Notes under the pieces: generated by a model
What the model saw: only the letters and a program-made list of their open reading frames with translations
Told to the model about the DNA's origin: nothing
The model's database searches: none
Made by a program: the position numbers and the translations under genes
Assembly: GCA_030837965.1 (NCBI GenBank)
Contig: JAUTXP010000062.1
Location: forward strand, 1 to 64,000
Direction of reading: 5' to 3'
Source of the DNA: Acidimicrobiaceae bacterium
GTDB lineage: Bacteria; Actinomycetota; Acidimicrobiia; Acidimicrobiales; JAUTXP01
Length of the DNA: 64,000 nucleotides
Shown here: piece after piece, positions 40,747 through 49,365 of the stretch
How positions within the stretch are numbered: position 1 is the first letter of the stretch
Layout: every line of letters begins with the position of its first letter

Positions 40747-41139
40747 ATGGACCTCGACGACGCCCGGCGGCGGTTGGACGAAGAGCGCACTCGGCTGGAA
40801 GAGGTGCGGGCAGGCTTCGACGACCTCCACAACGAGTCGGAGGACGAGAGCCTGTCCGAGCTGTCCTCCAACGATCAGCACCAGGCCGACGTGGGCACCG
40901 AGACGTTCAACCGCGAGCGCGACCTGTCAATCCTCGAACGGGTCGAGGGCGAATTGGCCGACATCGAGCACGCCATGCAGCGGCTCGACGACGGCTCGTA
41001 CGGCACGTGCGAGGCCTGCGGCAAGGTCATCGGGGACGACCGCCTCGAAGCCATGCCCGCGGCCCGCTTCTGCCTTGAGGACCAGGCCACTGCTGAGCGC
41101 GAGGCCAGGACCGGCGCCTCCGAGCCCGGTCCGGCCTAG
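40747..41139 (+). CDS. DksA/TraR-family zinc-finger-like protein
   Basis: 130 residues. A long N-terminal acidic coiled coil (RLDEERTRLEEVRAGFDDL) is followed by the TraR/DksA core TFNRERDLSILERVEGELADIEHAMQRLDDGSYGTCEACGKVI. The C-terminal finger has Cys-x2-Cys (CEAC), but the second pair reads C-L-E-D, so the fourth zinc ligand is Asp or absent. Family members bind RNA polymerase through the secondary channel in proteobacteria, or act as CarD/DksA-like stress factors. Here the role is inferred only. Confidence 0.85.
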   Translation: MDLDDARRRLDEERTRLEEVRAGFDDLHNESEDESLSELSSNDQHQADVGTETFNRERDLSILERVEGELADIEHAMQRLDDGSYGTCEACGKVIGDDRLEAMPAARFCLEDQATAEREARTGASEPGPA

Positions 41140-41142
41140 CCG

Positions 41143-42582
41143 TTGCGCAAACGGGTCCTCGGCGCACTGGCCGCCGTGGTCGTGGGGTCCGGCGGGGCGG
41201 CCGCGGCCGTGCTCTCTGATCAGGACCGCCGCCACCGCTTGGACCGCCAGGCCCGGGTCTGGCGCCTCACCGCCCGACGCAGTCTCCACTACATGCGCAT
41301 GCGCGTGAAGGGCAGGGCCGCCACCGAGGAGGAGCGGGCCAAGCTCGAGCAGCAGTTCGCCATCCGCACCGCCGAGGACGTGGCCGAGGTCCTGGGCGGC
41401 ATGAAGGGGGCGATCATGAAGGCGGGGCAGATGCTCTCCTTCATCGCCGACGGCCTGCCGCCCGAGGCCCAAGCCGCGCTGGCCACGCTCCAGGCCGACG
41501 TGCCGCCCATGGCTCCGAGCCTGGCGGAGGGCGTCATCCGCGACGAGCTCGGCGCCGACCCGTCCCGCCTCTTCCTCGATTGGGAGCCGGTGCCCGTGGC
41601 CGCGGCGTCCATCGGCCAGGTGCACAAGGCGGTGATGCCCGACGGCAGGCTGGTGGCGGTCAAGGTCCAGTACCCGGGCGTGGACAAGGCCATCAAGAGC
41701 GACCTGGACAACGCCGAGCTGCTCTACGGCCTGTTCGCCCAGTTCGCCTTGAAGAACCTGGACGTGAAGGCGTTGGTCGACGAACTCCGGGCCCGCATGG
41801 CCGACGAGCTCGACTACCGGTTGGAGGCCCGCTTCCAAGCCGAGTTCGCCGAGCGCTACGACGGGCACCCGTTCATCCATGTGCCCAAGGTCGTGCCCGA
41901 GCGCAGCGCCAGGCGGGTCCTCACCACCGAGTGGGCCGACGGCAAACGGTGGGACGATTTCCTGGCGGGCGCCGACCAGGCGGCCAAGGACCGGGCGGGC
42001 GAGGTGCTGTTCCGCTTCGCCCAAGGCTCCATCCATCGGCACGGCGTCTTCAACGGCGATCCCCACCCGGGCAACTACCGCTTCCATGACGACGGGCGGG
42101 TCACGTTCCTCGACTTCGGTCTGGTCAAGCGGTGGTCGCCCGGCGAGTTCGACGCGCTGACGCCGGTGCTCGACGCCATCCTCGATGCCGACGCGGTGCG
42201 GGCCGTGGCCGCCGCCGTGGATGCGGGCTTCCTCCCCGCCGGCCACGGCTTCGACCCCGCCTTCGTCTTCGACTACATCCGCGGGCCTTACGAGCCCTTC
42301 GAGCACGAGTCGTTCACCTACACCCGCGGCTGGGTGGCCCACGCCTTGCAGAAGGTGATCGACATCCAGGGCCATTACGGGGACCTGATCAAGCAGCTCA
42401 ACATGCCCACGTCCTACGTCATCCTCGACCGGGTGGTGTGGGGCGTGAGCGCGCTGCTCGGCAGGCTGCGGGCCACCAACGAGTGGCGCGGCATCCTCCA
42501 GGAGTACCGCAAGGACGCGGCGCCGGTCACCGAGCTTGGGCGCATCGACGCCGAATGGCGGGCGTCTCGTCAGACGGCATGA
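41143..42582 (+). CDS. ABC1/UbiB-family atypical kinase
   Basis: 479 residues from TTG 41143, three bases after the DksA-like stop. The family signature is clear: LGGMKGAIMKAGQMLSF (KxGQ), LFLDWEPVPVAAASIGQVHKAVM (A-rich loop and catalytic AAASIGQV), VAVKVQYPGV (Lys), VLTTEWADGKRWDD, FNGDPHPGNYRF and VTFLDFGLVKRWSP (DFG). UbiB proteins are atypical ATPases linked to quinone or lipid metabolism. Its target here is unknown. Confidence 0.9.
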   Translation: MRKRVLGALAAVVVGSGGAAAAVLSDQDRRHRLDRQARVWRLTARRSLHYMRMRVKGRAATEEERAKLEQQFAIRTAEDVAEVLGGMKGAIMKAGQMLSFIADGLPPEAQAALATLQADVPPMAPSLAEGVIRDELGADPSRLFLDWEPVPVAAASIGQVHKAVMPDGRLVAVKVQYPGVDKAIKSDLDNAELLYGLFAQFALKNLDVKALVDELRARMADELDYRLEARFQAEFAERYDGHPFIHVPKVVPERSARRVLTTEWADGKRWDDFLAGADQAAKDRAGEVLFRFAQGSIHRHGVFNGDPHPGNYRFHDDGRVTFLDFGLVKRWSPGEFDALTPVLDAILDADAVRAVAAAVDAGFLPAGHGFDPAFVFDYIRGPYEPFEHESFTYTRGWVAHALQKVIDIQGHYGDLIKQLNMPTSYVILDRVVWGVSALLGRLRATNEWRGILQEYRKDAAPVTELGRIDAEWRASRQTA

Positions 42583-43100
42583 CCCGCTACGCCGCGCTGT
42601 TGCGGGGCATCAACCTGCCTCGGTACAAGCGGGTGAGCATGGCCGAACTGCGCACGCTCGTCGAGGGACTGGGCCATGTCGACGTGAAGACGGTGGTGCA
42701 GAGCGGCAACGTGGTGTTCTCCACGGGCCGACGGGGCGTGCACGCATTGGCCAAGGAGCTTGAGCACGCCATCGACTCGAAGCTGGGGCTGGACGTGCGC
42801 GTGCTCGTGCGCTCGCAGTCGGACCTGAGAAAGGTGATCGAGGCCAACCCGATGCCCGAGGCTGCGGCCGACCCGGCCCGCTTCCATGTGGTGTTCCTCT
42901 CGGCGTCGCCCAAGGCCCCTGGCCTCGACCCCGCCGCGGTGGCGCCCGACGAGTTCCGATTCGGCGCCGGCGTCGTCTACGCCTGGTATCGCAGCGGGAT
43001 ACAGGAGTCGAAGCTGGCCGGGCTGCTCACCGACAAGCGCTTGGGCGTGGTGGCCACATCGCGCAACTGGAACACGGTCAACAAGCTGGCATCGGCCTAG
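42579..43100 (+). CDS. DUF1697 protein
   Basis: 173 residues from ATG 42579, overlapping the UbiB-like stop by 4 bp. The motifs ALLRGINLPRYKRVSMAELR, VVQSGNVVFST and the C-terminal ATSRNWNTVNKL match DUF1697. It is a small cytosolic protein of unknown function. The 3' end overlaps that of the convergent metallopeptidase gene by 4 bp. Confidence 0.9.
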   Translation: MTRYAALLRGINLPRYKRVSMAELRTLVEGLGHVDVKTVVQSGNVVFSTGRRGVHALAKELEHAIDSKLGLDVRVLVRSQSDLRKVIEANPMPEAAADPARFHVVFLSASPKAPGLDPAAVAPDEFRFGAGVVYAWYRSGIQESKLAGLLTDKRLGVVATSRNWNTVNKLASA

Positions 43101-43621
43101 GCCGACGCGCCGGGCGCGCCCGCGCCTTCTTCGCCCGCCGCTTCGCCCGCTTCGCCGTCCAGGCCTTTGGCGATGAGGAAGCCCTTGGCCCGCTCGGCCT
43201 TGGGGTACCGGTCGACCAGGGACCAGAAGCGGGCGTCGTGGGCGGCCACCACCAAGTGGGCCAACTCGTGGACGATGACGTAGTCGAGCACCCACGAAGG
43301 AAAGCGGGCCACCCGGCTGGAGATGCGCACGGTGCGGTCGACCGGCGTGCACGAGCCCCACCGCGACTGCTGGTTGTCGACCCAGCGGATGGCGTCGGGC
43401 ACGGGCAGGCCGTGACGGGCGGCCAAGAGCCTGGCCCGCTCGGCCAGGTCGACCTGCTCGGCGGCCGACCGGCGTTGCATGCGTCGCACCATCACGCCCA
43501 CCCAGCGCTCCTCCTCGGCCTTGGTCATGGTGGCCGGGATGGAGACACGCAGCACCTCACCCATCTGCTGGGCGCTGATGGTCTTGCGCCTTCGGGCGCT
43601 GCGGACGACTTCGACCTGCAC
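43097..43621 (-). CDS. YgjP-like M48-type zinc metallopeptidase
   Basis: 174 residues from GTG 43621, with a TAACTT box 6 bp upstream (leaderless). The zinc motif VIVHELAHLVVAAHDARFW (HELAH with third His in the next helix), and RWGSCTP just before it, are typical of the YgjP/DUF45 family. The C-terminal tail is Gly/Ala/Glu-rich and non-conserved. Confidence 0.88.
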   Translation of the reverse strand: MQVEVVRSARRRKTISAQQMGEVLRVSIPATMTKAEEERWVGVMVRRMQRRSAAEQVDLAERARLLAARHGLPVPDAIRWVDNQQSRWGSCTPVDRTVRISSRVARFPSWVLDYVIVHELAHLVVAAHDARFWSLVDRYPKAERAKGFLIAKGLDGEAGEAAGEEGAGAPGASA

Positions 43622-43630
43622 GGGCCGAAG

Positions 43631-44233
43631 TTAGAGGACGGTGGTGGCCGCGGCTTGGACCTCGTCGTCGGGCGGCGCGGCCCGTTCGCCGGGCGTCGGA
43701 CCCGGCTCGATCCACCAGCCGCAGAGGTTGAAGTTGCTGTGCCACTTGGCGCCCAACGCCCGGCCCACCCGATTGATGACCCCGCCATGGGTCACGACCA
43801 AGAGCGCGCTCTCGGGCCGGCCCGCCAGCCGCTCCACCACCTCCATGACCCGCTGCCCGAACTCGGTGTGCCCCTCGCCGTTGGGCGGTCGTTCGAGGTG
43901 CCCCTCACGCCATGCCTCCAACTGCCCGGGCCAGCGCGTCGTCACCTCTTCGACGGTGAGCCCGCTCCAGTCGCCCACATGGCGCTCCTGCAAGCCGGGC
44001 TCGAGTTCGGGCGGCGGCAGGCCCAGGGCGTCGGCGATCAGTTCGGCCGTGCGCCGGGCCCGCTGCTGGTCGGACGTGACCACGCCATCGAACCCGTGGC
44101 CGGCCAGCCATTCGGCCGCGGCCCGGGCCTGGGCCTCGCCCGCCGGGCTCAGGGGAGGGTCGGCCTGCCCCTGCCAACGCTGTTGCGCGTTCCACACGGA
44201 CTGGCCGTGGCGCAGAAGGAGGAGTCGAGCCAT
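43631..44233 (-). CDS. histidine phosphatase family protein
   Basis: 200 residues. LLLRHGQSVWNAQQRWQGQ contains the phospho-accepting His, with SDQQRARRTAEL (Arg), ERHVGDWSGLT, and the second His in LVVTHGGVINR. It belongs to branch 1 of the phosphoglycerate mutase-like superfamily. Substrate is unknown. It is 9 bp upstream of the metallopeptidase gene. Confidence 0.9.
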   Translation of the reverse strand: MARLLLLRHGQSVWNAQQRWQGQADPPLSPAGEAQARAAAEWLAGHGFDGVVTSDQQRARRTAELIADALGLPPPELEPGLQERHVGDWSGLTVEEVTTRWPGQLEAWREGHLERPPNGEGHTEFGQRVMEVVERLAGRPESALLVVTHGGVINRVGRALGAKWHSNFNLCGWWIEPGPTPGERAAPPDDEVQAAATTVL

Positions 44234-44278
44234 GGCCGACTAGCTTCGCGGCCCGGGAAGAGCAGGAGGAATCCGACG

Positions 44279-45130
44279 ATGGCGCTGCCGGTCGAGAAGC
44301 TGGGAACGACGTACGACGAGGTCACGGCGGCCATCGACCCCGAACGGTCCCGCCAGTACGCGGCGGCCACCAACGACGACAACCCCGCCTACGAGGCCGG
44401 CAAGTTCGCCCCGCCCGTGTTCGGGGTGGTGCCCACGTGGGAGGCCATGGGCATGCCGGTCGCGGACATGGTGCCGGGCGAGGCCCTGATGATGATCGTG
44501 CACGGCGAGCAGGACATGCACTTCCATCAGCCGCTCGTCCCCGGACGCAGCCTGAAGACCACGGCCGAGGCCTACAGCGTGCGGGTCGGCGGGTCGGGCA
44601 CGCGCCTCACTGTGCGCCTCAGCAGTGCCGACGCCGAGACGGGCGAGCCCGTGCTCGAGCAGTACGCGACGACGTTCATCCGGGGCATGGCCGACGGCGA
44701 GGGCGCGGGGCCTGACAAGCCCGAGCACACCTTCCCCGAGACGGCCAGGGCCCATCAGGTCGGTCAGTTCACCACCCATGTGGACGACGATCAGACGTAC
44801 AGGTACAAGGAGGCGTCGGGCGACCCGATGCCCATCCACGTGGACGACGCCTTCGCCAAGAGCGTGGGCCTGCCCGGCATCATCGCCCACGGGCTGTGCA
44901 CCATGGCCATGACCAGTCAGGCCGTCATCAAGACAGTGGCCGACGGCGACCCCAGCAGGCTCAAGCGGCTGGCCGTGCGCTTCTCCAAGAACGTCTTCCC
45001 CGGCGACGACGTGACCACCACGATCTACGAGGCGGGCCAGGCCGACGGCCGCACGCGCTACGCCTTCGAGACCCACAGCAGCCGCGGCGACCTCGTCATC
45101 AGCAACGGGCTGGCCGAGGTCGAGGGCTAG
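44279..45130 (+). CDS. MaoC-family (R)-enoyl-CoA hydratase-like protein
   Basis: 283 residues from ATG 44279 with AGGAGG 9 bp upstream. Two hot-dog domains are fused. The N-terminal half has YAAATNDDNPAYEAG and FHQPLVPGRSL. The C-terminal half has the hydratase-2 motif GDPMPIHVDDAFAKSVGLPG with the catalytic Asp/His, and IAHGLCTMAM. It likely hydrates trans-enoyl-CoA or a related thioester. Full length is normal for the double hot-dog type. Confidence 0.88.
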   Translation: MALPVEKLGTTYDEVTAAIDPERSRQYAAATNDDNPAYEAGKFAPPVFGVVPTWEAMGMPVADMVPGEALMMIVHGEQDMHFHQPLVPGRSLKTTAEAYSVRVGGSGTRLTVRLSSADAETGEPVLEQYATTFIRGMADGEGAGPDKPEHTFPETARAHQVGQFTTHVDDDQTYRYKEASGDPMPIHVDDAFAKSVGLPGIIAHGLCTMAMTSQAVIKTVADGDPSRLKRLAVRFSKNVFPGDDVTTTIYEAGQADGRTRYAFETHSSRGDLVISNGLAEVEG

Positions 45131-45138
45131 GGCCCGCT

Positions 45139-45381
45139 CTGGCCGACCTGCGGCTGTTCGCCGGAGCCCGGGAGGCGGCCGGGACCGGTCGTGACGACGT
45201 GCCTGGTGCCACCGTGCAGGCCGTGCTCGACGCGGCCTGCGCCCGCTACGGCCCCGCCTTCGCCGCCGTGTTGTCGACCTGCCGTGTGTGGGTCAACGGC
45301 GAGCCTGCCGAGCCGAGCACGCCCGTCGTCGAGAGTGACGAGGTGGCCGTGCTCCCGCCCGTGTCCGGCGGCTCCGGTTGA
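45139..45381 (+). CDS. MoaD/ThiS-like sulfur carrier protein
   Basis: About 80 residues with the beta-grasp pattern LRLFAGAREAAGT, VWVNGEPAE and DEVAVLPPVSGG. No ATG, GTG or TTG is available in frame before the conserved core, and CTG 45139 is the best start, 8 bp after the MaoC-like stop. The protein ends GG-S-G rather than in a terminal Gly-Gly, so two residues would have to be removed before activation, as in carriers processed by JAMM-type peptidases. The downstream gene overlaps it by 4 bp. Confidence 0.72.
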   Translation: MADLRLFAGAREAAGTGRDDVPGATVQAVLDAACARYGPAFAAVLSTCRVWVNGEPAEPSTPVVESDEVAVLPPVSGGSG

Positions 45382-46310
45382 ACACACCGAGGCACCGCGC
45401 CCGCCCGGCCGCGCCCGCGACTGCTCGCTCCCCCGGCGCCGCAGCGACCGCGCCCTCCCGTTCTCGTCAGGTCGCGAGGGGCAAAACCCGAACTGAGGCT
45501 GACAAGAAGGGCGTGGCGGCGGCGAACAAGAAGGCGGCCAGGCCGGGCGGGCGGGCCGGGCCGGGCGGGCCGGACGGGCCGCACGGCAGGCTGGGCCTGG
45601 CGTGGGCCGTGGCGACGGCGGCCGTGGTGCTGGCCGGACCCGTCCCCGCGGGCGTGTGGATGGCTGTCCATGCGGGTCTGGCCTGCGTGCAGGTCGAGCG
45701 GTCGTGGGCCACGTCGGCCCGCACCACGCTGGCCGCCGCGGCCGGGGCCGCACTGTTCGCCTTCGCTTGCGCCTTCGGCCTGATCGGGGCCGCGGTGGGC
45801 GCGGCAGTGGCGGCGTCGGCCGCGGCCGTCACCACCGCGGGCGAAGGCGCGCTGCGGCCTCGCACGGTGGGCACCGCCGTGTGGCTCGGCGCCGCAGCCG
45901 GGTCGTTGGTGTTGGCCCGGACCATGGGCGCGGTGCCCGGGCTGTTCCTGCTCGGTTTGGTGTGCGCCTACGACACCGGCAACTACCTGGTGGGCACCGG
46001 CGCCCAGAACGCGTGGGAGGGTCCGGCTGCGGGCATCGCCGCCCTCGGCCCGGTGACGGTCACGGCCGCCACCATCGCCGTCCCGCCCTTCGTCGAGGTG
46101 GGCCCGTGGCTGCTCGGCGCGCTGGCCGCCGTGCTCACCCCCCTGGGCGAATACGCAGGGTCGACCCTGCTGGGGCGAGGGCAGGGCAAGACGAACAGCA
46201 AGACGAAGACCAGGAGCAAAAAGGCCCGAGTGCCTGCGCTGCGTCGGCTCGACGCGCTGTTGGTCGTCGGACCGTTATGGGTGGCGGCCGCCGAACTCTT
46301 GCGCAGCTAA
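45378..46310 (+). CDS. divergent CdsA-like membrane protein
   Basis: 310 residues from TTG 45378, overlapping the MoaD-like stop (TTGA). A basic, Ala/Pro-rich N-terminus of about 65 residues is followed by about seven helices. CAYDTGNYLVGTGAQNAWEG and GEYAGSTLLGRG ... ALRRLDALLVVGPLW align with the ADTGAY ... K-x-WEG and S-x-(L)-x-R ... DR-x-D signatures of phosphatidate cytidylyltransferases. The GHGG part of the signature is missing, so activity is uncertain. Confidence 0.6.
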   Translation: MNTPRHRARPAAPATARSPGAAATAPSRSRQVARGKTRTEADKKGVAAANKKAARPGGRAGPGGPDGPHGRLGLAWAVATAAVVLAGPVPAGVWMAVHAGLACVQVERSWATSARTTLAAAAGAALFAFACAFGLIGAAVGAAVAASAAAVTTAGEGALRPRTVGTAVWLGAAAGSLVLARTMGAVPGLFLLGLVCAYDTGNYLVGTGAQNAWEGPAAGIAALGPVTVTAATIAVPPFVEVGPWLLGALAAVLTPLGEYAGSTLLGRGQGKTNSKTKTRSKKARVPALRRLDALLVVGPLWVAAAELLRS

Positions 46311-46330
46311 CGGCTAACGCCAGTGCCGTT

Positions 46331-47185
46331 TCAGCGGTGGTAGTCGTAGAAGCCGCGGCCGGACTTGCGGCCCAGCAACTCGGCCGTGACCATGCGCCGA
46401 AGCAGGGGGACAGCCGAGTAGTTCGGGTCCCTGAACTCGTCGTAGAGGGCGTCGAGGATGGCCAGGCTGGTGTCCAGGCCGACCAGGTCGAGCAGGGCGA
46501 ACGGCCCCATGGGGAACCCGCACCCGCCCTTCATGGCCTCGTCGATGTCCTCCTTGGTGGCCACGCCCGACTCCAGCAGCCGCACCGCGTTGTTGAGGTA
46601 CGGGAACAGCAGGGCGTTGACGATGAAACCCGCTTGGTCCTTGACCACCACTGCGTTCTTGCCGCAGGCCTCGGCAAAGCCTTTGGCCGCCTCGACGGTC
46701 TCGTCCGAAGCGGTGAGGGGGCGCACGATCTCGACGAGGGTCATGACCGGCGCCGGGTTGAAGAAGTGGACGCCGCAGACCTTGTCCGGCCGCCCCGTCT
46801 CCATGGCCAGCTCCACTACGGGCAGGGTGGACGTGTTGGTGGCGATGATGGTGTGCTCGGCGCAGATGCGGTCGAGCTCGTTGAACAGGTGCTTCTTGAC
46901 GGCCAGGTCCTCGACGATGGACTCGATCACCAGATCGCACTCGGCCAGCTCGCCCAAGTCAGACGTGACCGTCACTCGCGACAGCGCCGCGTTGCGGTCC
47001 TCCTCGCTCAGCCTGCCTCGCTCCACCTGCTTGGCCAACGACTTCTCCAACGAGGCCAGCGTGGCGTCCGCCGTCTCCTGGTGCCGCGACCGCAAGACCA
47101 CTTCGTGCCCGTTCTTGGCCGCTGCCTCGGCGATGCCGGAGCCCATGATCCCGGACCCGACGATGCCCACCCGCTTGATCGACAT
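46331..47185 (-). CDS. 3-hydroxybutyryl-CoA dehydrogenase
   Basis: 284 residues. The Rossmann fold VGIVGSGIMGSGIAE binds NAD(P). VIESIVEDLAVKKHLF, NTSTLPVVELA, GVHFFNPAPVMTLVEIV (catalytic His and substrate loop) and DQAGFIVNALLFPYLNNAVRLLE are the family signature. It oxidises or reduces 3-hydroxyacyl-CoA in fatty acid or butyrate/PHB metabolism. A TAACCT box lies 6 bp before the ATG at 47185 (leaderless). Confidence 0.94.
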   Translation of the reverse strand: MSIKRVGIVGSGIMGSGIAEAAAKNGHEVVLRSRHQETADATLASLEKSLAKQVERGRLSEEDRNAALSRVTVTSDLGELAECDLVIESIVEDLAVKKHLFNELDRICAEHTIIATNTSTLPVVELAMETGRPDKVCGVHFFNPAPVMTLVEIVRPLTASDETVEAAKGFAEACGKNAVVVKDQAGFIVNALLFPYLNNAVRLLESGVATKEDIDEAMKGGCGFPMGPFALLDLVGLDTSLAILDALYDEFRDPNYSAVPLLRRMVTAELLGRKSGRGFYDYHR

Positions 47186-47242
47186 GCCCCGAGGTTACCG
47201 GCGAGTAAGGAAGGGCTTCCAGACGAGTAACGTCCACGCCTC

Positions 47243-47908
47243 ATGAACGGAGTGGTCGCGCTGGTCGGCGGGGGCGAGTGGCGAGAGGGCTGCACCTTCG
47301 ACCGGGGCCTGCTCGATGCCAGCGGGGCCGACGAGGTGTTGATCGTGCCCACGGCCGCGGCCTACGAGCACCCGGATCGGGCCGTGGCCACCGCTACTGC
47401 CTATTTCGAGGGCTTGGGCGTCAAGGCCCGCGGCCTCGACGTGCTGAGCAGGCCGGACGCCGAGGACGAGGCCAACGCCGACGTGGTGCGGGCGGCGCGG
47501 TTCGTCTATCTGGGCGGCGGCTCGCCGTTGCACCTGCGCTCGGTCCTCAAGGAGTCGAAGGTCTGGGATGCGCTGCTGGCCGCCTGGCAGGACGGCGCCG
47601 TGGTGGCCGCGTCGTCGGCCGGGGCCATGGTCATCACCGATCCGATGGTCGACCCCCGCGGCGGCGCCTTCACGTTGGGGCTCGGCCTGGTCGAGCAACT
47701 GGCCGTCATTCCCCACTTCGACGGGTGGTCGCACGACAAGGCCCATCGCACGCTGACCATCGCGGCCGCGGGCCTGCCCGTAGTGGGCATCCCCGAGCAG
47801 ACCGCGCTCATCCGCGACGCCGACGGGTCGTGGCGCAGCGAAGGCGTGGGCGACGTGGCCGTGTTCCGCGACGGCGCCCCTTCGGACTTCACCGCCCTCC
47901 CCGGCTGA
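47243..47908 (+). CDS. S51/cyanophycinase-like peptidase family protein
   Basis: 221 residues. VVALVGGGEWREG, VYLGGGSPLHLRSV and the nucleophile elbow VVAASSAGAMVITD (Ser in SAGA) place it in the peptidase S51/cyanophycinase group, here with the canonical elbow that the fusion protein at 2323 lacks. HFDGWSHDKAH and GIPEQTALI follow. Substrate may be a dipeptide or cyanophycin-like polymer. It is divergent from the 3-hydroxyacyl-CoA dehydrogenase gene. Confidence 0.82.
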   Translation: MNGVVALVGGGEWREGCTFDRGLLDASGADEVLIVPTAAAYEHPDRAVATATAYFEGLGVKARGLDVLSRPDAEDEANADVVRAARFVYLGGGSPLHLRSVLKESKVWDALLAAWQDGAVVAASSAGAMVITDPMVDPRGGAFTLGLGLVEQLAVIPHFDGWSHDKAHRTLTIAAAGLPVVGIPEQTALIRDADGSWRSEGVGDVAVFRDGAPSDFTALPG

Positions 47909-47926
47909 CCGGGCCGCGCCCCCGCG

Positions 47927-47957
47927 CTTTTCCACAGCAGCAGGTGCTGTGGAAAAG
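47927..47957. terminator. 31-nt hairpin repeat, family A copy 3
   Basis: CTTTTCCACAGC and GCTGTGGAAAAG arms between the convergent stops of the S51-like gene and the cyclophilin gene (one base from the latter stop). Likely bidirectional terminator. Confidence 0.8.
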
Positions 47958-47958
47958 A

Positions 47959-48522
47959 TCAGGCGTCGGCGGGGGCCTCGGTGATGGTCACCGACTCGAT
48001 GACCACCTTCTCCGTGGGCGTGCCCGAGCGCGATCCAAGCTTGTCGATCTTGGCCACCACATCGAGCCCAGCGACGACCTTGCCGAACAACGAGTACTGC
48101 GGGGGCAGGCGCATGCCGTCCGGGCCGCTGATCACGAAGAACTGCGAGCCGTTGGTGTTGGGCCCGGCGTTGGCCATGGCCAGCGAGCCCAGCTCGTAGC
48201 GGCCGGGCGCGGGAAGCTCGTCGGCGAACTTGTAGCCGGGACCGCCCGTCCCGTTGCCCGAGGGGTCGCCGCCTTGGAGCACGAAGCCGGGGATGATGCG
48301 GTGGAACACGATCCCGTCGAAGTAGTGGTACCGGGCCAGGACGACGAAGTTGTTGACCGTCTTGGGCGCGGCGATGGGATCGAGGACGATGCGCATGGTC
48401 CCGTGTGAAGTCACCATCTCGGCCGTGTAGCTGTTGGCCGGGTCGATGCACATGGGGGGCGGCTCGTCGAAGCGCTGTCGCTTCGGGCTCGAGCCGTCGG
48501 CGGCGGGGCACTCGGTGGGCAT
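47959..48522 (-). CDS. cyclophilin-type peptidyl-prolyl isomerase
   Basis: 187 residues. The cyclophilin core is complete: VNNFVVLARYHYFDGIVFHRIIPGFVLQGGDP with catalytic Arg, ELGSLAMANAGPNTNGSQFFV and LFGKVVAGLDVV. There is no signal sequence, so it is cytosolic unless its partner tethers it. It starts one base inside the stop of the membrane-anchored cyclophilin gene, so the two are coupled; both share a CP-x-DGSSP ... PPMCI N-terminal segment, indicating tandem duplication. Confidence 0.93.
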   Translation of the reverse strand: MPTECPAADGSSPKRQRFDEPPPMCIDPANSYTAEMVTSHGTMRIVLDPIAAPKTVNNFVVLARYHYFDGIVFHRIIPGFVLQGGDPSGNGTGGPGYKFADELPAPGRYELGSLAMANAGPNTNGSQFFVISGPDGMRLPPQYSLFGKVVAGLDVVAKIDKLGSRSGTPTEKVVIESVTITEAPADA

Positions 48523-49325
48523 CAGGCCTCCTCGATCTTCACGGACGTGATCGTCACCTTGTGGCTGGGGTGGCCGCCGAGACACGTCTGGTCGCCGTCG
48601 GGGCACTTCTCGAACAGGGCGCCGATCTTCTTCCAGACGGCCAGGCCCTCGCCCTTGACCTTGCCGAACGTGACGTAGGTGCCTTGCGAGTTGAGGGCCG
48701 ACGCCTTGTTGCCGTAGACGAGGAAGTACTGGGCCGCGCCGCTATTGGGGCCTTGGGCCCTGGCCATCACGATGTCGCCCTCGCTGTACTTGAAGCCGCT
48801 GCCCTCGTCGTCGATCGTGTAGCCCGGCCCTGGGTCGGCGATCGACTCGGTGTGCGGCGCGCCGCCTTGCAGGATCTCGATGGAGTCGTCGATCCGGGTG
48901 ATGGTCGTGTTGTCGTAGTAGTGGTAGCGCGAGAGGAAGATGAAGTTGTTCACCGTCTTCGGCGTCTTGTCAGTGTCGAGGTCGATGTCGTAGTCGCCCT
49001 CGGTCGTGCTGACGTGAGCGGTGTACTTCTTCTTGTTCTTGGCGTTGATGCACATGGGCGGCTTCTTCTTGAAGTCGAGCGTGCGCGGCGACGAGCCGTC
49101 CAGCTTGGGACAGGCCGACTTCGGCAGCGTCTCGCCCGCGGTCACCGTGGTGTCGGTGTTGTCGCCGCCCCGGCTGGCGGCAAAGGCCACGATGCCGATG
49201 AGCGCGACGGCTACGACGATGGCGAAGGCCTGGTTGCGGCGCTTGCGCCGTCGTTGCGCGGCTTTGATCTGCTCTTGCCGGAACTGCCTTCCGGCTTTCT
49301 GGCGCTGTCGCTTTGGCTGAGGCAC
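48522..49325 (-). CDS. membrane-anchored divergent cyclophilin-like protein
   Basis: 267 residues from GTG 49325, with a TAGCTT box 8 bp upstream; a TTG at 49352 would add nine residues. A basic N-terminus ([26 protein letters not shown]) precedes one helix ([18 protein letters not shown]) and an extracytoplasmic cyclophilin-like domain. The active-site Arg motif FHRIIPGF reads [10 protein letters not shown] here, and QFFV reads QYFLV, so isomerase activity may be weak. It precedes the canonical cyclophilin in one operon. Confidence 0.85.
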   Translation of the reverse strand: MPQPKRQRQKAGRQFRQEQIKAAQRRRKRRNQAFAIVVAVALIGIVAFAASRGGDNTDTTVTAGETLPKSACPKLDGSSPRTLDFKKKPPMCINAKNKKKYTAHVSTTEGDYDIDLDTDKTPKTVNNFIFLSRYHYYDNTTITRIDDSIEILQGGAPHTESIADPGPGYTIDDEGSGFKYSEGDIVMARAQGPNSGAAQYFLVYGNKASALNSQGTYVTFGKVKGEGLAVWKKIGALFEKCPDGDQTCLGGHPSHKVTITSVKIEEA

Positions 49326-49365
49326 GGGCCGAAAAGCTACTTGCTTCCCCAACTACCTTGTCTTC

